Positions 42,070-54,181 of a DNA stretch of 64,000 bases are shown here, one piece after another (position 1 is the stretch's first letter; every line of letters begins with the position of its first letter). Made by a program: the position numbers and the translations under genes. Origin of the DNA: an uncultured Micrococcales bacterium. GTDB taxonomy: Bacteria > Actinomycetota > Actinomycetes > Actinomycetales > Microbacteriaceae. The stretch is from assembly GCA_913062975.1 (NCBI GenBank), contig CAJXZO010000001.1, forward strand, positions 186,001 to 250,000. The letters run 5' to 3'. The notes under the pieces are model-generated. The model was not told where the DNA came from. It did no database searches and saw only the letters and a program-made list of their open reading frames with translations.

Positions 42070-43314
42070 CTAGCGTTGCCTTTTATCCTCAGGCCTAACG
42101 ACAACCAAGCCTGCCAAAAATGAAAACACCAACACCACAACGAATACCGCAAGCGTTACCATGAGCGCATCAACACCAACGAATTGCAATCGACCGGGTC
42201 CAAACGCGCCACTTGCAAATGCAGCAATCAAACCAAGCTGCAGACTCGTAACCAGGGCAACTGCCAAGGACAAGCTGAATGAACTTGCCCAAGAGGTTGC
42301 AAACTCCCACCTGATGTCCGAAGTTGATTTTCTAACCAGCACCAGGGCGATTATTGAGAAAAGGCCAAGTAGCAAAATCACCCAGATGGATCTTTCAAAT
42401 GTTTCACTCGGGATTGCTCCGAAAAATGGGATTGCTGGCAATGGTCCAAGGTTGGTGCCAAGTGGACTGACATTGGAACCAATACCAATTGCGAAACCGG
42501 GACCAATTAACCAGCTAGCAACATAAACAATGATGTTTGGCAGAATCGCCAGTTGCCCAACAGTCACTATCACGCCACCAAGGATGGTTATCTGCAAAGC
42601 CTCATACAGCCTGATCACCTCCACCCAGTTCGCCGCCATCAGCAAACCGGTTAGCAAAGCTGCCGCAGAAATCATTAGCAGGCTGATTATTGTTCCGGCC
42701 CGAATGGCAGGATCTATGACTGTTCGAATGCTCCAATGAAGTTTTGATTTCAAATTGGATGCGAGTGATCTGATTGCGCGTCGCTCGATTGCCTCGGTTT
42801 TTTCGCTGGCCGAGGCAATCATGAAGTTTTTGCCAACCAGACTTGATAAAACAACCGTTAGACCAAATATGAGTGTTGGTGAAAATACTGCCTGCAATTG
42901 AACGGATTGAGCATATTCACTGATTGTTAGTTGTGAGAGCAGAAAACTAATAACCGCAAAGCTTCCAATTCCACCAATCCAACCAAGCACTAGTGACCCA
43001 GAAGAACTAAGTCGAGAGCCAAGCCTGTAGCCAAGCAATACGGTAATCAGAGTTAGACCCAATGGCATGGCATTAATCGAGAAGGTTTCAAAAGAAATCC
43101 CCGCCAACTCGGCAGCCGGAATCACAATCTCGACTCCGTGCGCTGCTAGCCATAAATTGCTGGAGATCAGCAGATTGCCAAGCCAAGGGAAGCCAACATC
43201 GGGTTCAAAAAGCCAGACTAAAGTTAGCGGCGCAAGCGTGATGCCTATGCCGATAGCAATAATCAACGCCGCTTCCAGTGCAGCCACCAGGGCTGGAACC
43301 AGCGCTCTGTTCAA
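42070..43314 (-). CDS. PerM-like (DUF6350) polytopic membrane protein
   Basis: Polytopic protein located between sucD and purN, matching the position of perM in mycobacteria. Confidence 0.75.
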   Translation of the reverse strand: MNRALVPALVAALEAALIIAIGIGITLAPLTLVWLFEPDVGFPWLGNLLISSNLWLAAHGVEIVIPAAELAGISFETFSINAMPLGLTLITVLLGYRLGSRLSSSGSLVLGWIGGIGSFAVISFLLSQLTISEYAQSVQLQAVFSPTLIFGLTVVLSSLVGKNFMIASASEKTEAIERRAIRSLASNLKSKLHWSIRTVIDPAIRAGTIISLLMISAAALLTGLLMAANWVEVIRLYEALQITILGGVIVTVGQLAILPNIIVYVASWLIGPGFAIGIGSNVSPLGTNLGPLPAIPFFGAIPSETFERSIWVILLLGLFSIIALVLVRKSTSDIRWEFATSWASSFSLSLAVALVTSLQLGLIAAFASGAFGPGRLQFVGVDALMVTLAVFVVVLVFSFLAGLVVVRPEDKRQR

Positions 43315-43320
43315 GGTTGG

Positions 43321-44208
43321 CTATTTACCTAGGACAATCTCACGCATCAGCTGGGCAGTCTCGCTCGGAGTTTTTCCAACCTTGACACCAACCGCCTCAA
43401 ATGCTTCTTTCTTTGCCTGTGCGGTTCCAGCTGATCCAGAGACAATTGCTCCGGCGTGACCCATGGTCTTACCCTCTGGAGCGGTGAATCCTGCAACGTA
43501 GGCAACCACTGGCTTGGTGACGTGCTTGGAGATGTATTCAGCGGCTTTTTCTTCGCTGTCACCACCAATTTCACCAATCAAAACCATTGCTTCAGTTTCA
43601 TCATCAGCCTCAAAAGCTTTCAGTGCGTCGATGTGGGTGGTGCCAATAACCGGATCTCCACCAATTCCGATGCCAGTTGAGAATCCAATATCTCTAAGCT
43701 CAAACATCATCTGATAGGTCAGCGTTCCACTCTTACTGACAAGACCAATTGGACCGTGACCGGTGATGTTACTTGGGGTGATACCCGCATTGGATTTACC
43801 CGGGCTGATGATTCCTGGGCAGTTAGGGCCAATCATTCGACTCTTGCTGCCTTTTTGCAGGTTGTAATCCCATGCCACTGCGCTGTCGTGGACAGGAATG
43901 CCCTCAGTGATTGTCACAATCAGTGGCATCTGCGCATCAATTGCTTCAATCATTGCGGATTTAGCAAATGCTGGTGGCACAAAAATGACACTCACGTTTG
44001 CATCAGTTTTAGCAATGGATTCTTCGACTGAGCCAAACACAGGAAGGCTGTGTCCTTCGATTTCAACTGTCTCGCCAGCCTTGCGAGGGTTGACACCACC
44101 GACAATGTTGGAACCACCCGCCAGCATGCGCTGGGTGTGCTTCATTCCCTCGGCACCGGTCATTCCCTGAACGATGATTTTTGAATCTGAATCTAAATAA
44201 ATAGCCAC
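43321..44208 (-). CDS. sucD: Succinyl-CoA synthetase alpha subunit
   Basis: [32 protein letters not shown] active-site histidine. Confidence 0.96.
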   Translation of the reverse strand: MAIYLDSDSKIIVQGMTGAEGMKHTQRMLAGGSNIVGGVNPRKAGETVEIEGHSLPVFGSVEESIAKTDANVSVIFVPPAFAKSAMIEAIDAQMPLIVTITEGIPVHDSAVAWDYNLQKGSKSRMIGPNCPGIISPGKSNAGITPSNITGHGPIGLVSKSGTLTYQMMFELRDIGFSTGIGIGGDPVIGTTHIDALKAFEADDETEAMVLIGEIGGDSEEKAAEYISKHVTKPVVAYVAGFTAPEGKTMGHAGAIVSGSAGTAQAKKEAFEAVGVKVGKTPSETAQLMREIVLGK

Positions 44209-44210
44209 TT

Positions 44211-45368
44211 TTATACCTTTGCCAATTCTGCGGCCCTGTCGGCTCCGCCATCCATTGTTTCCGCCAGAGTGATTAGAGGGTGGTTGTATTCGCTAAGAAT
44301 TTTTCGACCCTCGTCCACATTGTTTCCATCAAGTCTCACAACCAGTGGCTTGCTGGCCGCATCGCCAAGTTTGTCCAATGCACCAACGATTCCATTTGCT
44401 ACTGCATCACAGGCGGTGATTCCACCAAACACGTTCACAAACACGCTCTTGACCTGACTGTCTCCCAAAATCACATCGAGTCCCGCGGCCATCACCTCAG
44501 CACTTGCTCCACCACCGATGTCTAGGAAGTTGGCTGGCTTTACCCCTCCGTGTTTTTCACCCGCGTAGGCGACAACGTCCAGAGTGGACATGACCAATCC
44601 AGCACCATTTCCAATGATTCCAACCGCGCCATCAAGTTTTACGTAGTTCAAATCATTTTCTTGAGCCTTTGCTTCGAGTGGGTCAAGCTGGTCACGCTCC
44701 ATTTGCTCACGCTGGTGACGGAACTCAGCATTCTCATCCAGTGTCACCTTGCCATCAAGTGCAATGATCTTGCCCTCGGCTGTTCTAACCAGAGGGTTTA
44801 CCTCAACCAAGGTTGCGTCTTCTTTTTCAAACACGTCATAGAGCTTCACAAAAACTTCGCTGACTGAATCAATCAACTCAGCCGGGAAGTTAGCCTCGGT
44901 GGCAATCTCCTTGGCCTTCGCCAAGTCAATGCCCTCATTGGCGCTGATTTCAACTCGAGCCAAAGCCTCTGGTCGCTCCTCAGCAAGCTGCTCGATTTCA
45001 ACTCCACCCTCAACCGAGCACAACGCTAGGAAGGTTCGGTTGGAACGGTCTAATAGCACCGAAAAATAATATTCACTTTCAATGTTTGCTCCCTGAGCAA
45101 TCATCAGCCTTTTCACCACGTGACCCTTGATGTCCAATCCCAGAATGGACTCGGCTGCGGCTTTTGCTTCTTCTGGAGTCTTCGCGACCTTCACTCCACC
45201 GGCTTTTCCTCGGCCACCAACTTTGACCTGAGCCTTTACAACTACTACTCCACCGATTTCCTTGGCAGCCTGTTCCGCCTCTTCAGGGGTTTCAACAACA
45301 ATCCCTGCGAGAACTGGAACTTGATGGGCTTCAAACAAATCGCGGGCCTGATATTCAAAAAGATCCAC
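44211..45368 (-). CDS. sucC: Succinyl-CoA synthetase beta subunit
   Basis: [56 protein letters not shown]. Confidence 0.96.
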   Translation of the reverse strand: MDLFEYQARDLFEAHQVPVLAGIVVETPEEAEQAAKEIGGVVVVKAQVKVGGRGKAGGVKVAKTPEEAKAAAESILGLDIKGHVVKRLMIAQGANIESEYYFSVLLDRSNRTFLALCSVEGGVEIEQLAEERPEALARVEISANEGIDLAKAKEIATEANFPAELIDSVSEVFVKLYDVFEKEDATLVEVNPLVRTAEGKIIALDGKVTLDENAEFRHQREQMERDQLDPLEAKAQENDLNYVKLDGAVGIIGNGAGLVMSTLDVVAYAGEKHGGVKPANFLDIGGGASAEVMAAGLDVILGDSQVKSVFVNVFGGITACDAVANGIVGALDKLGDAASKPLVVRLDGNNVDEGRKILSEYNHPLITLAETMDGGADRAAELAKV

Positions 45369-45423
45369 TGTTTCCCTATCTAAATCCGCTGTACAAACTA
45401 AAGCTTAGCGGGGATTTCAAAAT

Positions 45424-47673
45424 CTATTTAAGGACCCTGATGGGTGCAACTTTCACCATCAGTTTCTTAACCTGGCCATTATCAAATCTGATTTCAGCTG
45501 TTTGCCTTGGTGGGTTTCCGGTGACCTGAATTACCTCTCCTTCGCCAAAGCTGTCATGCACCAAACGGTCCCCGGCCACCAGCTCTAAATCATCGTTGTC
45601 CCGAACCTGAGAGGGTGAGGTGATAGCACCCTGCCAACTGCTGACTGGCTTTGATGCAGCACTTCTGCGCTCACCCACTGTGTCAATCAAATCCTCTGGG
45701 ATGTCAGTCAAAAAACTACTTGCCATCATTGAAGACTGAGATCCAAATAGGGTTCTCGTTAATGCACAACTGAGAACTAGTTTTTGCTTGGCCCTGGTCA
45801 TCCCCACATACATAAGCCTGCGTTCCTCGCTAAGCCCGCCCGGTTCCTCAAAAGCCCTGACGTGAGGCAGCGTTCCCTGCTCCAAACCGATTAGAAAAAC
45901 CACCGGATATTCCAAGCCCTTTGCGGTGTGCAGGGTCATCAGTGATACCGCACCAGACTCATCCTGTAACTCATCTTGAGCGCTTGCCAATGTCACATCA
46001 GCCAAGAAATCACTGAGTGAACCATCTGGGTTTTGAGCTTGGTAGTCATAAACCTGACCAATCAACGCATCCAGGTTTTCAACCCTTGCCTCATCTTGAG
46101 GATCTCTTGAATTTTCCAATTGGGTTTTGTATCCAGAACCACTAAGCACTTGCTCCAGAATCTTGGCAGGCGATTCAATCTCCAACTGATCTCGCATTTG
46201 ATTCATCAAAGTTGTGAATGCATTGATTGAATCAGTGAGCTTTGGCCCCAGGCCAAGTTCGGAAACATGCATCAGCGCCTGCTGGAAGCTGATTTCTTTA
46301 GACCTCGCCAACTGCGCAATCTTTAGCTCAGTCTTCGTCCCGACACCCCTGGCGGGGGTGTTCAGAATTCTTCTGCAGGCCTCATCGTCTCGGGGGTTAC
46401 TGATTGAAACCAAATAGGCAATGGCGTCTTTGATTTCTTTTCTTTCATAAAACTTCAACCCACCCAGCACCTGATAGGGAACTCTTTGGTTTTTCAACTC
46501 ATTCTCAATTGGCGGAGTCAAAGCGTTGGTTCGATACAAAACAGCGATATCGCTGTAATTGACTCCCTGCTCATGCAGTTCTGAAATTCGATCGACAACA
46601 AAGGCTGCCTCATTACGCTCGTCGTAGCCCGTGAAAAGTGTCAACAATTCTCCCGAACCCTCATCGGTCCAGAGATTTTTTGGGGGTCTATCGAAGTTTT
46701 GACTAATCACTGAATTCGCAGCACTCAAAATATTCTGCGTGGAGCGATAGTTCTGCTCAAGCAGGATCGTCTCAGCTCCTGGAAAGTCTTTTTCAAACTC
46801 AGTGATGTTTCTTATGTCAGCCCCACGGAATGAATAAATCGACTGATCTGAATCTCCAACAACGGTGAGTCCAACTGGAGGCAATAGCTCTCCGGTTTGG
46901 TTGTGGAAATTCTCGTAGCCTTCCGGCAAAGCCCTGGTCAACTCGCGAATCAATGCATACTGGGCGTGATTCGTGTCTTGATACTCATCAACCAGAATGT
47001 GCCTAAAGCGCTTTTGGTATTTTTGACGAATCTCCGGAAAAGCTCTCAGCAGTCCAACAGTTTGGGCTATCAGGTCATCAAAATCAAAGGCATTGTTTCG
47101 CTTGAGAGCCTCCGTGTATGCATAGTAAACATCTGCAATGACTCGGTTTCTGGGGTTTGATCTGTCTGCGGTTGATGCAAAGTCTTCAGCATCTTTCAAT
47201 TCGTTTTTCGCATTGGAAATCGCTGCCGCCACCTGCTGCGGCTTCAGATCAGTTTCCTCAACCCCTGCCTCTTTCAAAAGTCGCTTTATTAGTGCCCTGG
47301 AATCACTCGCGTCATAAACAGTGAAGTTTGAATCCTGACCAAGCTGTTCAGCTTCTCTTCTAAGGATCTGCAGACAAGCTGAGTGAAAAGTCTTTATCCA
47401 CATTCCCTCAGCGGTTTCACCAATAAGGCTTTCAACCCGATCTCGCATTTCTGACGCTGCTTTATTGGTGAAGGTTATGGAAAGAATCTGGGAGGGCCAG
47501 AGTTCTCTAGATTCCAAAAAATGAGCAATTCTGTGACTAAGCACACGTGTTTTACCACTACCCGCTCCAGCAACAATTAACAGAGCGCGTCCACGATATT
47601 GAACAGCTTTTTGCTGTTGGGGGTTTAGTCCAGCAAGCAAGTCCTCTGGGTTTGTGGAAGTAAGCGAAGTCAT
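45424..47673 (-). CDS. pcrA: UvrD/PcrA-family ATP-dependent DNA helicase
   Basis: LNPQQQKAV, GAGSGKTRVL, VDEYQDTN, TLHTAKGLEYPVVF; C-terminal tudor-like segment. Confidence 0.95.
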   Translation of the reverse strand: MTSLTSTNPEDLLAGLNPQQQKAVQYRGRALLIVAGAGSGKTRVLSHRIAHFLESRELWPSQILSITFTNKAASEMRDRVESLIGETAEGMWIKTFHSACLQILRREAEQLGQDSNFTVYDASDSRALIKRLLKEAGVEETDLKPQQVAAAISNAKNELKDAEDFASTADRSNPRNRVIADVYYAYTEALKRNNAFDFDDLIAQTVGLLRAFPEIRQKYQKRFRHILVDEYQDTNHAQYALIRELTRALPEGYENFHNQTGELLPPVGLTVVGDSDQSIYSFRGADIRNITEFEKDFPGAETILLEQNYRSTQNILSAANSVISQNFDRPPKNLWTDEGSGELLTLFTGYDERNEAAFVVDRISELHEQGVNYSDIAVLYRTNALTPPIENELKNQRVPYQVLGGLKFYERKEIKDAIAYLVSISNPRDDEACRRILNTPARGVGTKTELKIAQLARSKEISFQQALMHVSELGLGPKLTDSINAFTTLMNQMRDQLEIESPAKILEQVLSGSGYKTQLENSRDPQDEARVENLDALIGQVYDYQAQNPDGSLSDFLADVTLASAQDELQDESGAVSLMTLHTAKGLEYPVVFLIGLEQGTLPHVRAFEEPGGLSEERRLMYVGMTRAKQKLVLSCALTRTLFGSQSSMMASSFLTDIPEDLIDTVGERRSAASKPVSSWQGAITSPSQVRDNDDLELVAGDRLVHDSFGEGEVIQVTGNPPRQTAEIRFDNGQVKKLMVKVAPIRVLK

Positions 47674-47685
47674 AGCTTGCCTAGC

Positions 47686-48585
47686 CTAGGTCCAACCCTT
47701 GACAAAGCTACGAAAGACATCTGGCTGGTCGGTAAAAACACCATCAAATCCAAGGTTTGCTAAAAATTCAAAATCCCTCGAAGCATCGATTGCCTGCTCA
47801 ATGCTTGCGGTGTAGGTGTAAACCAAGAGGCCTTTTTCCTGGGCCATGGATAAAACTTGGTTTTCAGAGATTTGCTCAAGATCATAATTTTGCAGAAACT
47901 GTGGCACTGCAAGTGAGATTCCATCGAAGTTATCTGCCACTGCATCTATAAACATCTGGATGTCATCAGGTGTTGTCGCAGGCTCAGCTAAAAACACATA
48001 ATTGGCAGTTGGCCCAATCAGCTCTTTGGCTCGGGTTAAGCCCCGCCAATCAAAACTCTCGATTGTGAATTGGTGATTCGCCTGTGGGTCCATCTGTGCA
48101 ATTTGAATTTCGCGTTGCAACATGCTCGGCAAATCAAGACCTATATCTAGAAAGTGATCGGGGTGCTTGAGCTCAATTACCAGGTGCCTGCCAAATAGCT
48201 CAGGTGTTGCCAATAAATCACCAAGGGTGGGAATCAGGTATTTTCCATCATGCTCAGCCGATTCAACCCGGTTTGGAAAACGCTCAATGGCTCTCAGTTC
48301 GAGAATCTCCCGTGAAGAGTAATCCTGTGAGAACCAGCCATGAAACTTCTCGCCATTAATGGTTTCTTCTCTCCTGCGGGATTCAAACTCAGGAAGTGCT
48401 GAGATGTTGGTTGTGGTGGATAGCTCTGGTTCGTGACGAATTATTAGTTGCTGGTCGCGTGTTGGAACAACATCAAACTCGACTGCATCGGCACCCATCT
48501 CAAAGGCCAATTGCATGGACTCAATTGTGTTTTCAGGTAAATATCCGCTTGCGCCACGATGGCCGATGACTTTCGTCACTCCCAT
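47686..48585 (-). CDS. Glycerophosphodiester phosphodiesterase
   Basis: [30 protein letters not shown]. Confidence 0.92.
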   Translation of the reverse strand: MGVTKVIGHRGASGYLPENTIESMQLAFEMGADAVEFDVVPTRDQQLIIRHEPELSTTTNISALPEFESRRREETINGEKFHGWFSQDYSSREILELRAIERFPNRVESAEHDGKYLIPTLGDLLATPELFGRHLVIELKHPDHFLDIGLDLPSMLQREIQIAQMDPQANHQFTIESFDWRGLTRAKELIGPTANYVFLAEPATTPDDIQMFIDAVADNFDGISLAVPQFLQNYDLEQISENQVLSMAQEKGLLVYTYTASIEQAIDASRDFEFLANLGFDGVFTDQPDVFRSFVKGWT

Positions 48586-50129
48586 TCAATGGTCCCCGGT
48601 GGTTTGCTAGTGATATCCAAAACAACCCGATTGACATCACTGACCTCATTGGTGATGCGATTAGAAATCTTGGCAAGCAATGCATAATCAAGCCTTGACC
48701 AATCAGCGGTCATTGCATCCTCGCTGCTCACTGGTCTCAAAACGATTGGGTGGCCATAGGTTCTGCCATCGCCCTGAACACCGACCGATCTAACATCGGC
48801 CAACAAAACAACTGGTGATTGCCAGATCTCCTCATCCAGTCCAGCAGCTGTCAGCTCGTCTCTCACGATTGCGTCTGCTTCGCGCAATAGATCCAGTCTT
48901 TCTGCCGTAACCTCACCAATGATTCTGATGCCAAGACCCGGACCGGGAAATGGTTGGCGATTGACAATTGGTTCTGGCAGACCAAGTTCTCTGCCAATTT
49001 CACGAACCTCGTCTTTGAATAAGGTTCTCAGAGGTTCGACCAGTTCAAACTGCAGATCCTCTGGAAGTCCACCTACGTTGTGGTGGCTTTTGATTCCAGC
49101 AGTTGCACCACCTCCAGATTCGACAACATCCGGATATAACGTCCCCTGCACCAAAAACTTGATTTGCTTATTCTGCTCATTGGCTTCGGCAATTAGCTCT
49201 CGCTCTGCCTGCTCAAAACTTCGGATAAATTCGCTACCAATGCTTTTTCTTTTTTGTTCTGGGTCGCTAACTCCAGCCAAGGCATCCAAAAACTGCTTCT
49301 CGGCATTTACGACCTTGAGCTTGATTCCAGTGGCTTCAACATAATCGCGTTCAACCTGCTCGGCCTCACCTTTTCGCAATAGCCCATGATCAACAAACAC
49401 CGCTGTCAACTGATCACCAACGGCTTTGTGAACCAAGGCTGCGGCAACTGCCGAATCAACACCACCACTAAGACCACAAATGACCTTTGAATCTCCGACC
49501 TGAGACTGAATCTTTTCAACCTGCTCAGCGATTACATCCCCCGATGACCAGTTGGCTTCCAATCCAGCCCCGTGATACAAAAAGTTTTCCAAAACTCTCT
49601 GACCAAACTCGCTGTGTTTCACTTCTGGGTGCCACTGAACACCAAATATTTGTCTTTCAACTGATTCGAAGGCCGCCACCGGAGTTGTCTCAGTTGAAGC
49701 TAGAACCTGAAAACCCTCAGGTGCTTTGGTCACCTGGTCACCATGGCTCATCCAGCAAATTTGATTAGGTTTTTGATCACTGAGTAGCACACCAGGTTCA
49801 CTTAGGGTCAACTGAGTTGAGCCATACTCGCGCTTTCCTGAGTTATCGACAACTCCACCGAGGGCGTGCGCCAAGGTTTGAAATCCATAACAAATGCCTA
49901 AAATCGGAATCCCAAGTTCGAGAATCTGAAGATCCATCGAAGGCGAACCATCTTCATAAACACTTGATGGGCCACCACTTAGAATCAAAGCGGATGGGTT
50001 TTTCAGCATCAGATCTGCAGCTGAGATGTTGTGCGGGGCAATCTCAGAATAAATATTCGCCTCGCGAACTCGCCGGGCAATCAACTGAGCATACTGAGCA
50101 CCGAAGTCAATAACTATTACAGGTCTGAT
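48576..50129 (-). CDS. guaA: GMP synthase (glutamine-hydrolysing), likely non-AUG (ATC) start
   Basis: [30 protein letters not shown]. Extending the ORF track upstream from 50084 gives (I/M)[14 protein letters not shown], the conserved GATase N-terminus, starting at ATC 50129 (or 50132); AAAGGG SD at 50142-50137. Confidence 0.88.
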   Translation of the reverse strand: MRPVIVIDFGAQYAQLIARRVREANIYSEIAPHNISAADLMLKNPSALILSGGPSSVYEDGSPSMDLQILELGIPILGICYGFQTLAHALGGVVDNSGKREYGSTQLTLSEPGVLLSDQKPNQICWMSHGDQVTKAPEGFQVLASTETTPVAAFESVERQIFGVQWHPEVKHSEFGQRVLENFLYHGAGLEANWSSGDVIAEQVEKIQSQVGDSKVICGLSGGVDSAVAAALVHKAVGDQLTAVFVDHGLLRKGEAEQVERDYVEATGIKLKVVNAEKQFLDALAGVSDPEQKRKSIGSEFIRSFEQAERELIAEANEQNKQIKFLVQGTLYPDVVESGGGATAGIKSHHNVGGLPEDLQFELVEPLRTLFKDEVREIGRELGLPEPIVNRQPFPGPGLGIRIIGEVTAERLDLLREADAIVRDELTAAGLDEEIWQSPVVLLADVRSVGVQGDGRTYGHPIVLRPVSSEDAMTADWSRLDYALLAKISNRITNEVSDVNRVVLDITSKPPGTIEWE

Positions 50130-50566
50130 GATGCTGCCCTTTCAATCTCTGCAATCTCTTGTTTGGCAACCTTCGCATACCTTGCCTCTGTCCAAAAGCT
50201 CAGGAGAGGCACGATGCCACCAAGGGCAATCAACATAAATCTCCAAATGCTCCAGCGAAGCAATGTCCACATCCTGAAATCTACAAATAAATACAAAACA
50301 TATAGCCAACCGTGAACAATCAAAATAATTACCGTCAGGTTGAAACCCTCCAACGGCAGTCCATTGCCCTCATAGCCATAGTTTTCGAAGGTGATGAAAC
50401 CATTGGGGCCCAATAACCAAAGGTCGTAGCCCAAAAATGGAAGCCTTCTGATTCCCCAGGTGATCATCAAAAGAATCAGAAAGATTCCGGTGATATAACT
50501 GGAAACCTTGAACAGTTTCAGAGTGGATCTAATCTGGGGCAGGCGCGAGGCAGGAATTTTTGGCAC
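50117..50566 (-). CDS. DUF3817 family membrane protein
   Basis: 149 aa with three TM segments ([27 protein letters not shown]); characteristic guaA neighbourhood in actinobacteria. Confidence 0.8.
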   Translation of the reverse strand: MPKIPASRLPQIRSTLKLFKVSSYITGIFLILLMITWGIRRLPFLGYDLWLLGPNGFITFENYGYEGNGLPLEGFNLTVIILIVHGWLYVLYLFVDFRMWTLLRWSIWRFMLIALGGIVPLLSFWTEARYAKVAKQEIAEIERAASSDL

Positions 50567-50570
50567 GTGA

Positions 50571-51347
50571 CTAGTCTAAATCGGCTAGCGCTTCGATTTC
50601 TCGCATGCGCTCATCTGAGACCAATCTGAACCAAAAATACAAAGCAAACAAAGCAAAGATTATCCACTCAATGGCATAGAAAGCAGTCAGCCAGTTGATC
50701 TCCACTCGTTCATCCTGGATGTCAATCTTGATCATGTCTAACTGAGCCGGAACGGGACCCTGTTGAACAATCACAAAAGTGGGCAAATGAGGAGTGGGTT
50801 CATCGAAATACAGATTCACTAGCTGCGCCAGCGACAACGAAGAAACCACATTGCCATCCAAAACGCCCGGCGCCTCCGTGGGCTCTAGGTAACCAATGAT
50901 GTTCTCTGGCTCTGACTGGCGATTTTCAAGTGATTCAGCAACTGACTGAATCTGTTCAAGGTCTTCACTGAACCCTAGAGCCAAAGTCAATGACTGTGGT
51001 TGACCATCAAACTCGAGGTAGCTATTTGCAATCAACCAATATCCAGGAATCAACTCTGGGTCCATAAACTGCTTTCTATTGGAAACGATATACAACTCTG
51101 AATAATCAACGGTTGCCTCAAACTCAACCAAACGATCCAAGGAATCCTGTCTTGGGGGTTGAGCTGGTATCACCAGTTGCTCAATAGGAACCTCGGGTAG
51201 TTCCGCCTCTGCAATACCAACGGTGTTGAAGGTTCTCTCCAGCTGCCATTGAGCAAGTCCTGCGAAGCCCGCCGCCACCAGCAGCATCGCAAACAACACC
51301 GCTATCCACTTGGGACGCTTGGCGATGCCTAACCAGCTGGGCTTCAC
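50571..51347 (-). CDS. SURF1 family protein
   Basis: Two flanking TM helices, GLAQWQLER near the N-terminus, NWLTAFYAIEWIIFALFALYFWFRLV near the C-terminus. Confidence 0.85.
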   Translation of the reverse strand: MKPSWLGIAKRPKWIAVLFAMLLVAAGFAGLAQWQLERTFNTVGIAEAELPEVPIEQLVIPAQPPRQDSLDRLVEFEATVDYSELYIVSNRKQFMDPELIPGYWLIANSYLEFDGQPQSLTLALGFSEDLEQIQSVAESLENRQSEPENIIGYLEPTEAPGVLDGNVVSSLSLAQLVNLYFDEPTPHLPTFVIVQQGPVPAQLDMIKIDIQDERVEINWLTAFYAIEWIIFALFALYFWFRLVSDERMREIEALADLD

Positions 51348-52465
51348 TGTGCTCGGTAGGGGCTAATGACTACATCGACTTTTTGGAACTCCTTGAGATC
51401 TGTGTAACCAGTGGTTGCCATTGCTCTGCGAAGTGCGCCCATCAAATTCGATGTTCCAAAAGCATCGTTGGCCGGTCCAGTCAAAACTTGCTCCAAAGTC
51501 CCGTTTTCCCCAACGTGAACTCTGTGACCTCTTGGCAGGTTTGGATTAACGGCCTCTTGACCCCAGTGGTAGCCAGCACCTGGAGCATCACTGGCTTTAG
51601 CTAGAGCACTTCCCAACATCACTGCATCCGCCCCACAGGCAATTGCTTTCACAATGTCACCACTTGTTCCCAAACCACCGTCAGCAATCACGTGAACATA
51701 ACGCCCACCAGATTCATCCATGTAGTCACGTCTCGCGGCCGCGATGTCTGCAACTGCTGAAGCCATTGGCGCATGGATTCCCAAAATCTGTCTGGTTGAG
51801 CTTGCAGCACCTCCACCAAAACCAACCAAAACCCCGGCAGCTCCGGTGCGCATTAGGTGCATGGCAGCCTGATAGGTGGCCGCACCTCCAACAATTACTG
51901 GCACATCAAGCTCATAAATAAACTTTTTCAAATTCAATGACTCAGAGTTTTCACTCACGTGCTCGGCACTAACAGTTGTTCCACGAATAACAAAAATGTC
52001 AACACCGGCATTCAAAACTGTTTCGTGAAACTCAGCTGTGCGATGAGGACTCAGTGATCCCGCAACCGGAACTCCAGCATCTCGAATCTCACTCAAACGC
52101 TGCTTGATTAGCTCTGGCTTTATCGGTTCCGAATAAATTCTTTGCAAAACCTCATTGGCACTCTGCTCACCGGAGGCAATAATCTCCTCATACTGCTGGG
52201 CTGGGTCTTCATACCTCGTCCACAAACCCTCTAAATCCAAAACCCCCAGGCCGCCAAGCTTGCCAATGGCGATCGCTTGTGCTGGTGACATCGCTGAGTC
52301 CATGGGAGCAGCTATCACCGGCAGTTCAAATTTGAAGGCGTCGATACTCCAGTTAATGTTCACATCCTCGCTGTCACGAGTTCTGCGAGTTGGAACGATC
52401 GCTAAGTCATCAAATGAATAACTGCGGGTCGCTCTTTTTGATTGCCCTATTTCAATTTCGGCCAT
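51344..52465 (-). CDS. guaB3: IMP dehydrogenase-related protein GuaB3
   Basis: IMPDH-like barrel without a CBS insertion (SYSFDDLAIVPTRRTRD), actinobacterial GuaB3 type. Confidence 0.9.
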   Translation of the reverse strand: MAEIEIGQSKRATRSYSFDDLAIVPTRRTRDSEDVNINWSIDAFKFELPVIAAPMDSAMSPAQAIAIGKLGGLGVLDLEGLWTRYEDPAQQYEEIIASGEQSANEVLQRIYSEPIKPELIKQRLSEIRDAGVPVAGSLSPHRTAEFHETVLNAGVDIFVIRGTTVSAEHVSENSESLNLKKFIYELDVPVIVGGAATYQAAMHLMRTGAAGVLVGFGGGAASSTRQILGIHAPMASAVADIAAARRDYMDESGGRYVHVIADGGLGTSGDIVKAIACGADAVMLGSALAKASDAPGAGYHWGQEAVNPNLPRGHRVHVGENGTLEQVLTGPANDAFGTSNLMGALRRAMATTGYTDLKEFQKVDVVISPYRAQ

Positions 52466-52471
52466 TTTTCC

Positions 52472-53977
<1,506 letters not shown>

Positions 53978-54107
53978 CTACTCGCGCTTTCAAATCCTGT
54001 AACCCAATCCTAACTGCTCGCCAAAGGTATCGAGCGAGTAACTAATTGCCCAGAAATGTTTGTTTGGGTGGAAAACAAGTGTATTTTTGTTATACGCATT
54101 TTGGGAT

Positions 54108-54143
54108 GACCACTCTCTCAGAACACGAAGGGAGTGGTCTTTT
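54108..54143 (+). promoter_or_regulatory. Terminator-like hairpin in the livH leader
   Basis: gaccactctct...agggagtggtc (11-bp stem, one G-U) with a 10-nt loop, immediately followed by TTTT. Confidence 0.6.
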
Positions 54144-54181
54144 CACTGACAGGCGAAAGTCGAATCCGAATAGGAGCCTCG

